Shown piece after piece: positions 35,844 to 43,959 of a stretch of DNA of 64,000 nt. The position numbers and the translations under genes are program-made. The notes beneath the pieces are model-generated. The model was not told where the DNA came from and ran no database searches. It saw nothing but the letters and a program-made list of their open reading frames with translations. The stretch is from CAZVFX01 sp964626565. Its GTDB lineage: Bacteria > Myxococcota_A > UBA9042 > CAIXZC01. The stretch spans positions 1-64,000 of the forward strand of contig CAZVFX010000007.1 in the NCBI GenBank assembly GCA_964626565.1. Direction: 5' to 3'. The first letter of the stretch is position 1, and every line of letters begins with the position of its first letter.

Positions 35844-36704
35844 ATGATACTTGTCATTGGAGGAACCGGTACCACCGGTAAAGAAACACTAAGGCAGCTT
35901 CGTCATGCGGGAGCGGAGGTTAGGGCTCTGGTGAGAAGCGAAGAGAAGGTCGAATCGATTAAGGGGTACATTACCGAGTACGTCGTGGGAGACCTGAACA
36001 GCCGCGCTTCGGTGAAAGCCGCGCTGGAGGGAGTGCATCATGTGTTCCTGGTATCGCCGGCGGAGCCGCTCATGGCCGAATTGCATTCCCACGTCGTTGA
36101 CGAAGCCCGGGGGCCAAATCCACCTCACATTGTGAGGCTTTCGGCCCTTGGAGCCGACGCCGACTCGGAAGTAACCCTGGCCAAATGGCACGGGGACGCT
36201 GATCGCTTCCTGGAGCATTCGGGAGTCCCCTACACCATCCTGCGACCGCACTTCTTCATGCAGAACTTCGTCTCCATGCTGAATCCGGCCGCAAACGACT
36301 CGAGAGCTTTCTACGCTCCCATGCGGGACGGCAGAATCAGCCTGGTGGACGTGAGGGACATTGCGTCCGTGGCGGTCAAGACGCTCATGGAACCCGGGCA
36401 CATGGGGAAAACCTATGACATCACCGGGCCCTTCGCACTGTCGTGCACCGAGATGGCGAATGTCCTCACCGAGTCGCTGCGCATGCCGGTGGCGTATGTG
36501 GATGTCCCACCCGCCGAAGCGGTCAAAGGGTTCGTGAATGCCGGCTACCCCGAGTACCTGGCCGAGCCCCTGGTGGAGTTGTACGGCGTCTTCGCCGCGG
36601 GATATGCAGAGCAGGCAACCGACACCATCTACTCGGTCACCGGCGAGCCGGCCCGGACCTTCTCCGACTTTGTCAGGGACTACGCCGGAATACTAGCGGG
36701 TTGA
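35844..36704 (+). CDS. NmrA-like NAD(P)-binding protein
   Basis: A 286-residue atypical short-chain dehydrogenase. GGTGTTGKETL at the N-terminus is the dinucleotide motif and VRALVR ends the second strand. The region ILRPHFFMQNF and the late Tyr-rich part fit the NmrA/QorB group, whose members bind NAD(P) as redox sensors or act as quinone reductases. The usual Tyr-x3-Lys pair is not evident. AAAGAGGTG lies upstream of the ATG. It lies 129 bases after nifS; that gap holds a poly-C run but no clear promoter. The 3' end overlaps the convergent esterase gene by 12 bases. Confidence 0.8.
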   Translation: MILVIGGTGTTGKETLRQLRHAGAEVRALVRSEEKVESIKGYITEYVVGDLNSRASVKAALEGVHHVFLVSPAEPLMAELHSHVVDEARGPNPPHIVRLSALGADADSEVTLAKWHGDADRFLEHSGVPYTILRPHFFMQNFVSMLNPAANDSRAFYAPMRDGRISLVDVRDIASVAVKTLMEPGHMGKTYDITGPFALSCTEMANVLTESLRMPVAYVDVPPAEAVKGFVNAGYPEYLAEPLVELYGVFAAGYAEQATDTIYSVTGEPARTFSDFVRDYAGILAG

Positions 36705-37358
36705 GTCCGCCAGCAAAAAGGTGCGGGAAAGCTCCCACACTTCGTCCAGCCGCTCACCCAGTGAATGGTCACCGCCCCGGATCGGGGCCAACCGGGAGTT
36801 GGGGTGACGGGCAGACCAGTCGACGCTACGCTGAAAGGGAACCACTTCGTCGGCGTCACCATGAACGATGAGCACCGGATGGGGGACAGTGAGTTTGTCG
36901 TAGTCGTAAGTCGCAGAGTCTTCCACCAACTGATAGCCCAACCGGTGGATGCGGTTGTCGGAGTAGTGGAGCATTTCGAGGTAGCCGGTTTCCTTCCACC
37001 CTTCCATGGTAGTGCCCGTCAACGCAGGCAGACCGTGGCCTAAGAAACGAGTGGTGGGGGCGATAAGCAGCAGTCGCGCAACTGCATCGGGGTTGGCTTG
37101 TGCGTAGAGCAACGAGATGAGTCCGCCGAAGGAAGACCCGATGAACACCACCTGGCCCGATGGCTGGAGTTGGTCAAGGAAAGCTCCCACCGCCTCCACC
37201 TGTGCTGTGATGGTGAGCCCCTCGAAACTGGGAACATTGAGTTCGGGAGCGTGTATTTCCACCCCGGAAGGAGCACACTTCCGTTGCAGAAAACGACGCT
37301 TATTGGAGCCTGGACTGGAGCATAATCCGTGCAGATAGATGTAGGTATGGTCAGACAT
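36693..37358 (-). CDS. YqiA/YcfP-type alpha/beta-hydrolase esterase
   Basis: A 221-residue hydrolase. IYLHGLCSSPGSNKRR gives the oxyanion turn near the N-terminus. The nucleophile Ser is in GSSFGG, the Asp in VHGDADEVVP and the His in GGDHSLG. This is the layout of the UPF0227/YqiA esterases. ATG 37358 is preceded by GAGGAGAAA; a 12-residue upstream extension lacks a ribosome site. The natural substrate is unknown. It is divergent from pckG. Confidence 0.85.
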   Translation of the reverse strand: MSDHTYIYLHGLCSSPGSNKRRFLQRKCAPSGVEIHAPELNVPSFEGLTITAQVEAVGAFLDQLQPSGQVVFIGSSFGGLISLLYAQANPDAVARLLLIAPTTRFLGHGLPALTGTTMEGWKETGYLEMLHYSDNRIHRLGYQLVEDSATYDYDKLTVPHPVLIVHGDADEVVPFQRSVDWSARHPNSRLAPIRGGDHSLGERLDEVWELSRTFLLADSTR

Positions 37359-37397
37359 TTTTCTCCTCGAAAAAGGGCGTCGCGATTGTCGCATACC

Positions 37398-37414
37398 GTT
37401 GCAGTCAGTGCAAC
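37398..37414. promoter_or_regulatory. Inverted repeat over the pckG -35 box
   Basis: GTTGCA-N5-TGCAAC is a perfect 6-bp inverted repeat that covers the TTGCAG -35 element of the predicted pckG promoter. Its position suits a repressor or activator site. The regulator is not known. Confidence 0.4.
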
Positions 37415-37427
37415 ACGATGCTATGTT
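37399..37427 (+). promoter_or_regulatory. Candidate sigma70 promoter of pckG
   Basis: TTGCAG (37399-37404), a 17-base spacer and TATGTT (37422-37427), 46 bases before the GTG start at 37474. Confidence 0.5.
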
Positions 37428-37473
37428 ACGCAGACTCTGTTCTTTTAATAACTAAGTGAAGAGGAGTATGAAC

Positions 37474-39360
37474 GTGAGTACCGAAACACTGCTAAAAACC
37501 AAAATGAGTGAGGAAAGCTGGGGCAAGCTGGTCGCCCTGGACAACCCGCGCCTGGTGGCTTTCATAGGCGAATTCGTGGAGTTGTGCGAACCTGACACGG
37601 TCTACATGTGCGATGACAGCGACGAAGATGCCGCCTACGTCAGAGGCCAGGCCGTGGAGAGGGGTGAGGAAATCCCCCTGGCCAAAGAAGGACAGACGAT
37701 GCACTACGACAGCTACGGCGACCAGGCCAGGGACAAGGTCAACACCCGGTTCCTCGTGCCGAAGGAGAAGCTGGCCGCCATGGGTCACTTGAATTCGGTG
37801 GAGCACGAGGAAGGCACTGCCGAGATCCGCGGAATAGCGAAAGGGAACATGCGAGGCAAACCGGCAGTGGTCAAGCTGTTCACCGAAGGCCCGACCAACA
37901 GCCCGTTCTCCCGGGCCTGCGCACAGATTACCGACTCCTGGTACGTAGCCCATTCGGAAGACATGCTGTACCGACGCGGATACGAACATTTCCGCACCAT
38001 GGAGGCCAAAGGCGACTTCTACCGTTTTGTGCACAGCGCAGGCACCCTGGATGAACGTGGCTGCTCCGTGAACCTCGACCGCCGGCGCATTTACATGGAT
38101 TGCGAAAACATGATCGTCTACTCCATGAACGCACAGTATGCTGGCAACGCCGTGGGCCTCAAAAAGCACGCCATGCGCCTGGCGATCCGCGAGTCGGGAG
38201 AACAGGGCTGGCTGTGCGAGCACATGTTCATCATGGCCTGCGTCAACCGGGAGAAGAACCGGGACACCTACTTCTGCGGTGCTTTCCCTTCGGCTTGCGG
38301 CAAGACCTCCACCGCCATGCTGCCCGGAGAAAAGGTGGTGGGTGACGACATCGCCTATTTCCGCAACATCGATGGGGAGTTCCGAGCAGTCAACGTGGAG
38401 AACGGCATTTTCGGGATCATCAAGGATGTGAGCGAAAAGGACGACCCGGTAATCTACGACACTCTCATGACGCCGCAGGAGACCATCTTCTCCAATGTAC
38501 TGACGGGCGAAGACAACGAACCGTACTGGCTGGGCATGGGAGTAGAGACGCCAAAAACCGGCGCCAACCACTCAGGACCCGGCTGGTTCGAGGGTAAGAA
38601 AGACGCCAACGGCAAAGAGATCACGCTGGCCCACAGCAACGCCCGCTACACTCTGCGCCTCGACTACCTGGAAAACGTCGATCCGGCCTGCAACGATCGG
38701 TTGGGCGTCGAGGTCGGGGGCCTGATCTACGGCGGACGAGACAGCGACACCTGCGTACCGGTAGAGGAGGCGCTCGGCTGGGAAGACGGCATCATCATGA
38801 AGGCATGTGCGCTGGAGTCGGAAACAACCTCAGCCACCCTGGGCCAGGAGGGAGTTCGAGTCGCCCAGCCCATGGCAAACCTGGACTTCGTGAGCTACCC
38901 CATCGGCGAATACATCCTCAACAACCTCAAGTTCGTGAAGGGGATCCGGAAAGTGCCCCGCATCTACTCCGTCAACTACTTCCTGAAGGATGCAGCCGGA
39001 GGCTACGCAACGAGCATGCTTGCCAAGCGAATCTGGCTGCAGTGGGCGGAACGGCGGGTGCACGACGACGTAGAAGCGTACCGGACTCCCACCGGGCTCA
39101 TCCCCAAATACGAAGACCTCGCTCCCCTCTTCAAGGAACTTCTCGGTGAGGAGTACACCGAGGAACAGTACCTCTACCAGTTCACTTTCCGCTGCGACAA
39201 ATGGATTGAAAAGATCGACCGGGTCGCGGCCTGGTATCGGGAAAAGGTAGTGGACTGCCCCGACCTGCTCTACCAGCGCTGGGAAGAGAAGAAACAGCAG
39301 ATCCTGGCAGCCAAGGCCAGGTACGGTGCGGAAATTCTGCCCGGGAACTACAAAGGATAG
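37474..39360 (+). CDS. pckG: Phosphoenolpyruvate carboxykinase (GTP)
   Basis: Interconverts oxaloacetate and PEP with GTP/GDP, in gluconeogenesis or anaplerosis. The chosen start is GTG 37474, 7 bases after GAGGAG; ATG 37468 is too close to that site. The 628 residues include the kinase-1a P-loop in FPSACGKTS (family consensus PSACGKTN, so the final Asn is Ser), VVGDDIAYFR, and the nearby GEFRAVN. The C-terminal DKWIEKIDRV region is also typical. Length fits the GTP type (about 600-630), not the shorter ATP type. It stands alone between divergent and convergent neighbours. Confidence 0.95.
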   Translation: MSTETLLKTKMSEESWGKLVALDNPRLVAFIGEFVELCEPDTVYMCDDSDEDAAYVRGQAVERGEEIPLAKEGQTMHYDSYGDQARDKVNTRFLVPKEKLAAMGHLNSVEHEEGTAEIRGIAKGNMRGKPAVVKLFTEGPTNSPFSRACAQITDSWYVAHSEDMLYRRGYEHFRTMEAKGDFYRFVHSAGTLDERGCSVNLDRRRIYMDCENMIVYSMNAQYAGNAVGLKKHAMRLAIRESGEQGWLCEHMFIMACVNREKNRDTYFCGAFPSACGKTSTAMLPGEKVVGDDIAYFRNIDGEFRAVNVENGIFGIIKDVSEKDDPVIYDTLMTPQETIFSNVLTGEDNEPYWLGMGVETPKTGANHSGPGWFEGKKDANGKEITLAHSNARYTLRLDYLENVDPACNDRLGVEVGGLIYGGRDSDTCVPVEEALGWEDGIIMKACALESETTSATLGQEGVRVAQPMANLDFVSYPIGEYILNNLKFVKGIRKVPRIYSVNYFLKDAAGGYATSMLAKRIWLQWAERRVHDDVEAYRTPTGLIPKYEDLAPLFKELLGEEYTEEQYLYQFTFRCDKWIEKIDRVAAWYREKVVDCPDLLYQRWEEKKQQILAAKARYGAEILPGNYKG

Positions 39361-39377
39361 TCTTCGTTTCTCGTTCG

Positions 39378-39429
39378 ACCCTGACCCCGGACCCTGACCC
39401 TGGACCCTGACCCTGGACCCTGACCCTAT
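39378..39429. repeat. 13-bp tandem array (ACCCTGACCCTGG)
   Basis: Four consecutive 13-mers at 39378, 39391, 39404 and 39417; the middle two are identical and the outer two vary at one to three bases. The array fills the gap between the convergent pckG and nadB genes, and the nadB stop codon (39426-39428) lies in its last copy. Confidence 0.8.
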
Positions 39430-41057
39430 CCTCTCCGTTTACCCGGGCGGCGTACGACGCTGTGCCGCTGCCAGTTACGATCGTCTCGATCAGGATAATC
39501 CAGGTTGTAATGAAGGCCGCGGCTCTCTTTCCTGGCGATAGCCATTTCGAGGATGAGCTGGGCGACGTCGGCAAGGTTCCTCAACTCCACCAGGTCCGGA
39601 GTCAGGATAAAGCTCCAGTAGTCGGCCTTGACCTCCTCCTGAACTGCGGCCAGGCGCTTGCGGGCTCTGTCCAGACGGTTGTCCGACCTCACCACTCCGA
39701 CAAAGTTCCACATGAACCGTCGGATCTCGTCCCAATTCTGAGTGATCACCACCGACTCGTCGGGGTGGCGAGCCATGCCGGTCTGCCAGCGAGGCAGGCA
39801 GGCGGGGCCTGCGGGAACCTCTTTCAGCCAATGATATGCGGTCGCGGCTGCGCGCTTGCTGAACACCAACGCTTCCAGCAACGAGTTGGACGCCAGCCGA
39901 TTAGCGCCGTGCATGCCGGTACACGCCACCTCGCCAACCGCGTACAGGCCGGGCAATCCGGTCCAGCCGTTGGTATCGACTCTCACCCCGCCACACTGGT
40001 AGTGGGCCGCGGGCACCACGGGGATCGGCTCGGTGCGAATATCCAGACCGAGGCTGTAGCAATAGGAGAAGATGCCCGGGAAACGCTCTTCGATGAACGA
40101 ACCGTCGCGATGGGTCAGATCGAGGTATACACAATCGTCTCCCGTCTTCTTCAGCTCCGCGTCGATAGCCCGGGCTACGGTGTCCCTGGATGCAAGCTCG
40201 GCATCTTCGTGATAGCCGGGCATGAATCGTTGGCCGCCCGCGGTCACCAGCAGGCCCCCTTCGCCACGAACCGCTTCGGAGATGAGGAAGTTCTTGGTCA
40301 AGGGGTGGTAGAGGCAGGTGGGATGGAATTGAAAGAACTCCATGTCCGCGATGCGGGCTCCGGCCCGGGCGGCCATGGCCACGCCGTCACCGGTGGAGAC
40401 ATCGGGGTTGCTGGTGTAGAGGTACACCTTGCCGGCCCCACCAGTCGCCACGATGGTAGCCCCGGCCCCGACGGTGTGGATGGCGCCGGTGCGCTTGTCC
40501 ATAACGTAGCAGCCGATGCAGCGGTCGTCATCAGCATCGTCACCGGGCTGCCTTCCCTCCAGCGACCCCATAGTGATGAAATCCACCGCGAGCGAGAGGT
40601 CTCGCACAGTTATGGATGGATGGGCCCGAACCCGGTCCAACAGGACATCTTCAACTCGACGGCCCGTCTGGTCCTTAGAGTGAACTATACGACGGCGGGA
40701 ATGGCCCCCTTCCCGGCCGAGATCGAACACCTGCTTACCATTGTGGCGAGCCCGCTCGAACCCCACGCCCAAGTCCGCCAGCTCAGCGATGGCCGCCGGG
40801 GCCTCGCGGACACACAGTTCCACGACTTCGGTGTCGCTGAGTCCCGCACCCGCTTTCAAGGTGTCCCTGATGTGGTCATCGAAGGAATCGTCAGGTCCGA
40901 AGACCGCTGCGATGCCGCCCTGTGCCAGAGCCGTGCTGGTCTCATCGAGAGAGTCTTTGGCCAGCACGAGGACCTGTGAGTGTTCAGCAGCAGCCAATGC
41001 GGCGGTGAGCCCGGCCACGCCGCTGCCCAACACCAGAATGTCGAATCGCTCATCCAT
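39426..41057 (-). CDS. nadB: L-aspartate oxidase
   Basis: Oxidises L-aspartate to iminoaspartate in de novo NAD synthesis. The 543-residue flavoprotein has the FAD motif VLGSGVAGLTAALA, then TSTALAQGGIAAV, FFQFHPTCLYHP, and GEVACTGMHGANRLASNSLL. All are typical of NadB and place it apart from succinate dehydrogenase. The stop codon lies inside a 13-bp tandem array. It follows the YciO-like gene by 19 bases on the same strand. nadA and nadC are not in the window. Confidence 0.94.
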   Translation of the reverse strand: MDERFDILVLGSGVAGLTAALAAAEHSQVLVLAKDSLDETSTALAQGGIAAVFGPDDSFDDHIRDTLKAGAGLSDTEVVELCVREAPAAIAELADLGVGFERARHNGKQVFDLGREGGHSRRRIVHSKDQTGRRVEDVLLDRVRAHPSITVRDLSLAVDFITMGSLEGRQPGDDADDDRCIGCYVMDKRTGAIHTVGAGATIVATGGAGKVYLYTSNPDVSTGDGVAMAARAGARIADMEFFQFHPTCLYHPLTKNFLISEAVRGEGGLLVTAGGQRFMPGYHEDAELASRDTVARAIDAELKKTGDDCVYLDLTHRDGSFIEERFPGIFSYCYSLGLDIRTEPIPVVPAAHYQCGGVRVDTNGWTGLPGLYAVGEVACTGMHGANRLASNSLLEALVFSKRAAATAYHWLKEVPAGPACLPRWQTGMARHPDESVVITQNWDEIRRFMWNFVGVVRSDNRLDRARKRLAAVQEEVKADYWSFILTPDLVELRNLADVAQLILEMAIARKESRGLHYNLDYPDRDDRNWQRHSVVRRPGKRRG

Positions 41058-41076
41058 GAAATCTACTCCAGGAACG

Positions 41077-41685
41077 CTAGAAGAAGTCGACGGGGCCCTT
41101 GCCTTCCCTGACCAACTCCGGCTCGGAACTGGTGAAATCTATGACGGTGGAAGGCTCCGCGTACAAGAGTCCTCCATCCACGACGAGGTCTATCTCGTTG
41201 CGATATTCCTCCTCGATCTCGAACGGGTCCAGCAGCCAGTGCCCCGGCGCCACGCTCAAAGAGGTGGACAGCAGGGGGCGGCCGAACTGCCCGATCAGTT
41301 CCAACGTGACAGGGCAATCGGGTACCCTTATGCCCACTGTCTTACGGTTCTTCCGCATAGTCCGCGGCGCTTCCTTCGAGGCCGGCAGGATAAAAGTGTA
41401 GGGCCCCGGGAGTTTGCGACGCACGATGCGAAACAGGGTGTTAGGGATTCCGCGGGTGTATTGTGCCGCCATGGTGAGGTCGCTGCACAGGATCGACAAG
41501 AGCTTTTTCGGGTTCATACCCTTGAGCTTGTAAATCCGCCGGGCGGCTTCGTCATTCTCGATGTCGCAGGCAACTCCATAGACGGTGTCGGTGGGCAGCA
41601 CCACAATGCCACCACGCTTGATCACCTTTGTCACCTCGGCAATGAGCCAGTGTTCCGGTTCCTGTGGATCTATGGTCAGCAGCAT
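41077..41685 (-). CDS. YciO/YrdC/Sua5-family protein (threonylcarbamoyl-AMP synthase-like)
   Basis: A 202-residue double-stranded-RNA-binding-fold protein. The N-terminal GGIVVLPTDTVYGVACD and KLKGMNPKKLLSI carry the KxR/SxN-type substrate loop, though here the K-x-R reads as K-G-M-N-P-K-K. VGIRVPDCPVTLELI and PLLSTSLS follow. This pattern fits YciO-type homologues of TsaC/Sua5, whose tRNA t6A activity is not always retained. ATG 41685 has GGGGAG 8 bases upstream; ATG 41703 is less favoured. It forms a pair with nadB. Confidence 0.85.
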   Translation of the reverse strand: MLLTIDPQEPEHWLIAEVTKVIKRGGIVVLPTDTVYGVACDIENDEAARRIYKLKGMNPKKLLSILCSDLTMAAQYTRGIPNTLFRIVRRKLPGPYTFILPASKEAPRTMRKNRKTVGIRVPDCPVTLELIGQFGRPLLSTSLSVAPGHWLLDPFEIEEEYRNEIDLVVDGGLLYAEPSTVIDFTSSEPELVREGKGPVDFF

Positions 41686-41788
41686 ACAGCATCTCCCCGC
41701 CATTTTTGGCGACTTGGTACGCTAAACACCGGGCTGTCTCTTGTCAACTGGATTCATTGCTGCGGTCACTGTGGCCTCTTGTCCGTTC

Positions 41789-41821
41789 CTACCGCCTACC
41801 GCCTGTCCTTTTCTACCGCCT
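41789..41821. repeat. Short CTACCGC repeats
   Basis: CTACCGC occurs at 41789 and 41796 in tandem, and once more at 41814 after a CTGTCCTTTT spacer. The stretch lies in the 194-base gap between the YciO-like gene and the PEGA gene, upstream of its promoter. Confidence 0.5.
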
Positions 41822-41828
41822 GCTTTAT

Positions 41829-41857
41829 TTGACACTTCGCAAGCCTTTATCTATTGT
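41829..41857 (+). promoter_or_regulatory. Candidate sigma70 promoter of the PEGA-TPR pair
   Basis: TTGACA (41829-41834), 17 bases, TATTGT (41852-41857), 22 bases before the ATG at 41880. Confidence 0.6.
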
Positions 41858-41879
41858 AGAGAGCAGTGAGGTAGAACAG

Positions 41880-43046
41880 ATGATCAGATCTTGCTTTATC
41901 GCGTGCTTTCTGGTCTTTGCTCTGGTTTCCACGAGCGCCCTTGCTCAGGAAAAGGAGGGTGCAGTCCTTCTGTTCCCCGAGAGCGACATGGACCGGGAGC
42001 TAGGCGACGACTTGACCGAGGTGCTGATCTCCGCGCTCATCGAGAAGAGCGGAAAGTCGTACAAGGTGCTCGGCAAAGAGAGCTTCAAGAAGCAGTTGAA
42101 GGAGACCCTCGCCGAAGGCGGCGCGTCCTGCCTCGACAAGGTGGAGCAGTGGAAGAAGGATACCAACGTCCGGCTGGCGGTACCCCAATGCGTCCGGCAG
42201 GTGGGCAAAGCCAGGGGATTGAAGCTGCTGGTGTTCGGTAAGGTGGGCAAAGCCAGGGGCGGATTCCGCCTTGAGGTATGGAAACTGTCCATGACCGACC
42301 TCCCCGACCGCATGCCTTACCGCAAGCGGGTGCCGGGAGACCTCGCCAAGCTCATCGAGGAAGTCGAGGCGGTTTCCGACTGGGTATTGACTCCGGACAA
42401 TCCGTATCTCACCGTGGTCGTGAACGTCAAGGGAGCGGACCTCTTTGTAGATGGAAAGGCGGTGAAGTACGAAGGCAAGCCGATTTCGGTGGCTCCGGGA
42501 AAACGACTGGTGGAAGCGCGCAAGAAAGGCTATGAACCGGGCAGCGCCACGGTTACGTGCCAGCATGAGCGATTCTGCGAAGCAAAACTCGAACTCAAGA
42601 AGATCGTGGTGGTCGCCCCTCCCGTTGACGACGGGAAGGTCAAGCCACCTCCGCCCAAGGTCGAGGAGCGCTCGACCCTGTGGCCTTATGTGTGGGTATT
42701 CTCAGGGGTTGCGCTGCTGGCTACCGGCGGGACCGCGTATATGTACTCGGAAATGCTGGCACACGAGCAGGACGCCGTGGATTTCAGGGATGAGACGTGC
42801 CCGGACGGCAAGTGCAGCGTGAGCGAAAACGAATTCTACGACGGCTTCGACCCGATTATTGCGGACGGAGAGGACGCGGCCCTCTGGACCAACGTGCTGG
42901 CCGGTGTCGCAGTGGGTAGTGCCATCACTGCGGTGACCTTGATGATCGTCGAGGCTTCGTCCGATTCTCCGGCTCCCTCAACCACCTATTTCACCCCCCT
43001 CATGGGCCCCGACTACTCCGGGTTCGCCTTTGAACTGACGTTCTAG
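41880..43046 (+). CDS. Exported PEGA-domain protein with C-terminal membrane helices
   Basis: A 388-residue protein with a cleavable signal (ALVSTSALAQ). An N-terminal domain of about 25-170 resembles periplasmic nucleotide-free TolB-N/GspS-like modules (VLLFPESD, LTEVLISALIEKSG); this is a loose resemblance. A PEGA domain (VNVKGADLFVDGK, KKGYEPGS) covers about 178-240, followed by a Pro-rich linker. Two hydrophobic helices (about 275-295 and 345-365) surround a small acidic loop. A 17-base direct repeat (42201 and 42243) encodes the doubled VGKARG. Its 3' neighbour, 14 bases on, is a TPR protein. Myxococcota often carry such PEGA proteins; the role is unknown. Confidence 0.75.
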   Translation: MIRSCFIACFLVFALVSTSALAQEKEGAVLLFPESDMDRELGDDLTEVLISALIEKSGKSYKVLGKESFKKQLKETLAEGGASCLDKVEQWKKDTNVRLAVPQCVRQVGKARGLKLLVFGKVGKARGGFRLEVWKLSMTDLPDRMPYRKRVPGDLAKLIEEVEAVSDWVLTPDNPYLTVVVNVKGADLFVDGKAVKYEGKPISVAPGKRLVEARKKGYEPGSATVTCQHERFCEAKLELKKIVVVAPPVDDGKVKPPPPKVEERSTLWPYVWVFSGVALLATGGTAYMYSEMLAHEQDAVDFRDETCPDGKCSVSENEFYDGFDPIIADGEDAALWTNVLAGVAVGSAITAVTLMIVEASSDSPAPSTTYFTPLMGPDYSGFAFELTF

Positions 43047-43060
43047 AACAAGAGCCGTCC

Positions 43061-43828
43061 ATGACACGACCGCGGTGCGGTGCGATTCTTTTCGTGACAG
43101 CGACCCTCGCCGGCGCTCTGCTTTCCGCGCCTGCGGCGGCACAGGACGATGACCCGATCAGCCGGGCCCGCAAGGCGATCACCGCCGGCGACGAGCTGTT
43201 TTCCGACGGCAAGGTACTGTTGGCATGCCGGCAGTATGAAGTTGCGCTGGGAGTAGCGCCGCAGTGGTGGTACTCAGCCTACAAGCGGGCGTTGTGCGCG
43301 GCGCTGGCGGGGGACTCTCCCGACGCGCTGTATCTGCTGCGCATGGCCAGCGCAGCCCGCGGCGAGTTGTACATTCTGCACCTGGCCCTGGCCCGGGAAT
43401 ACCGGAAGGCCGGCGATGGGGAACGGGCCGCAGAAGAGTACAGGAAGGCTATCGCTCTCACCAAGGGCGCAGTGGAGCCGATGCTGGAGTTGGCCCTGGT
43501 CCTCCTCGATCTGGAACGTCCCGCCGACGCCGAACTGGTGCTGAAAAAAGCAGCCTACTTCGGATCGTCAAATCTGGCGGTCCGCAGCCGGTTGGCGAGA
43601 GTAGCGGAGAGCCAAGGCCACCTGGCGGTGGCAGAAGATGAGTTCCGATTTCTCGCCAGATATGGCGTCAATCGCCGACGCAATCTGGCGGAATTGTCCA
43701 GGTTCTACTCCCGTCATGATGAACGTGAGCAGGCCATCGAGGTTCTTCGCACCCTCAAGGCGCGTGGGGGCGGATCCCGCGCCGCACAACTTCCGCCACC
43801 AAAATTCAAGGTTCCGGGAACCAGATAG
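43061..43828 (+). CDS. Exported TPR protein
   Basis: A 255-residue protein with a signal peptide (LLSAPAAAQD). The mature part is nearly all tetratricopeptide-like helices (ARKAITAGDELFSDGK, YRKAGDGERAAEEYRKAI, VAESQGHLAVAEDEFR). It is a periplasmic or outer-membrane scaffold by inference. It follows the PEGA gene by 14 bases in one unit, and a new promoter (43892-43920) lies between it and the next gene. Confidence 0.8.
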   Translation: MTRPRCGAILFVTATLAGALLSAPAAAQDDDPISRARKAITAGDELFSDGKVLLACRQYEVALGVAPQWWYSAYKRALCAALAGDSPDALYLLRMASAARGELYILHLALAREYRKAGDGERAAEEYRKAIALTKGAVEPMLELALVLLDLERPADAELVLKKAAYFGSSNLAVRSRLARVAESQGHLAVAEDEFRFLARYGVNRRRNLAELSRFYSRHDEREQAIEVLRTLKARGGGSRAAQLPPPKFKVPGTR

Positions 43829-43891
43829 AGGTACGGGTGTCTATCGAAACTGCCGAGGCCGGATTCGGGCTTTCTGCAACCGGTTTTGCGC

Positions 43892-43920
43892 TTGACATGC
43901 TTTAGCGGCCAAAATAAGAT
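43892..43920 (+). promoter_or_regulatory. Candidate sigma70 promoter of the AgmX-like gene
   Basis: TTGACA (43892-43897), a 17-base spacer and TAAGAT (43915-43920), 40 bases before the ATG at 43960. The -35 is consensus. Confidence 0.65.
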
Positions 43921-43959
43921 GTTGCGTTGTGTTAATGTAGATTCTTAACAGGTGGGCGT

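Noticed and set aside
39462..40979. 505-codon plus-strand frame opposite nadB
   Set aside because: nadB on the other strand has complete flavoprotein motifs; the mirror frame has none.
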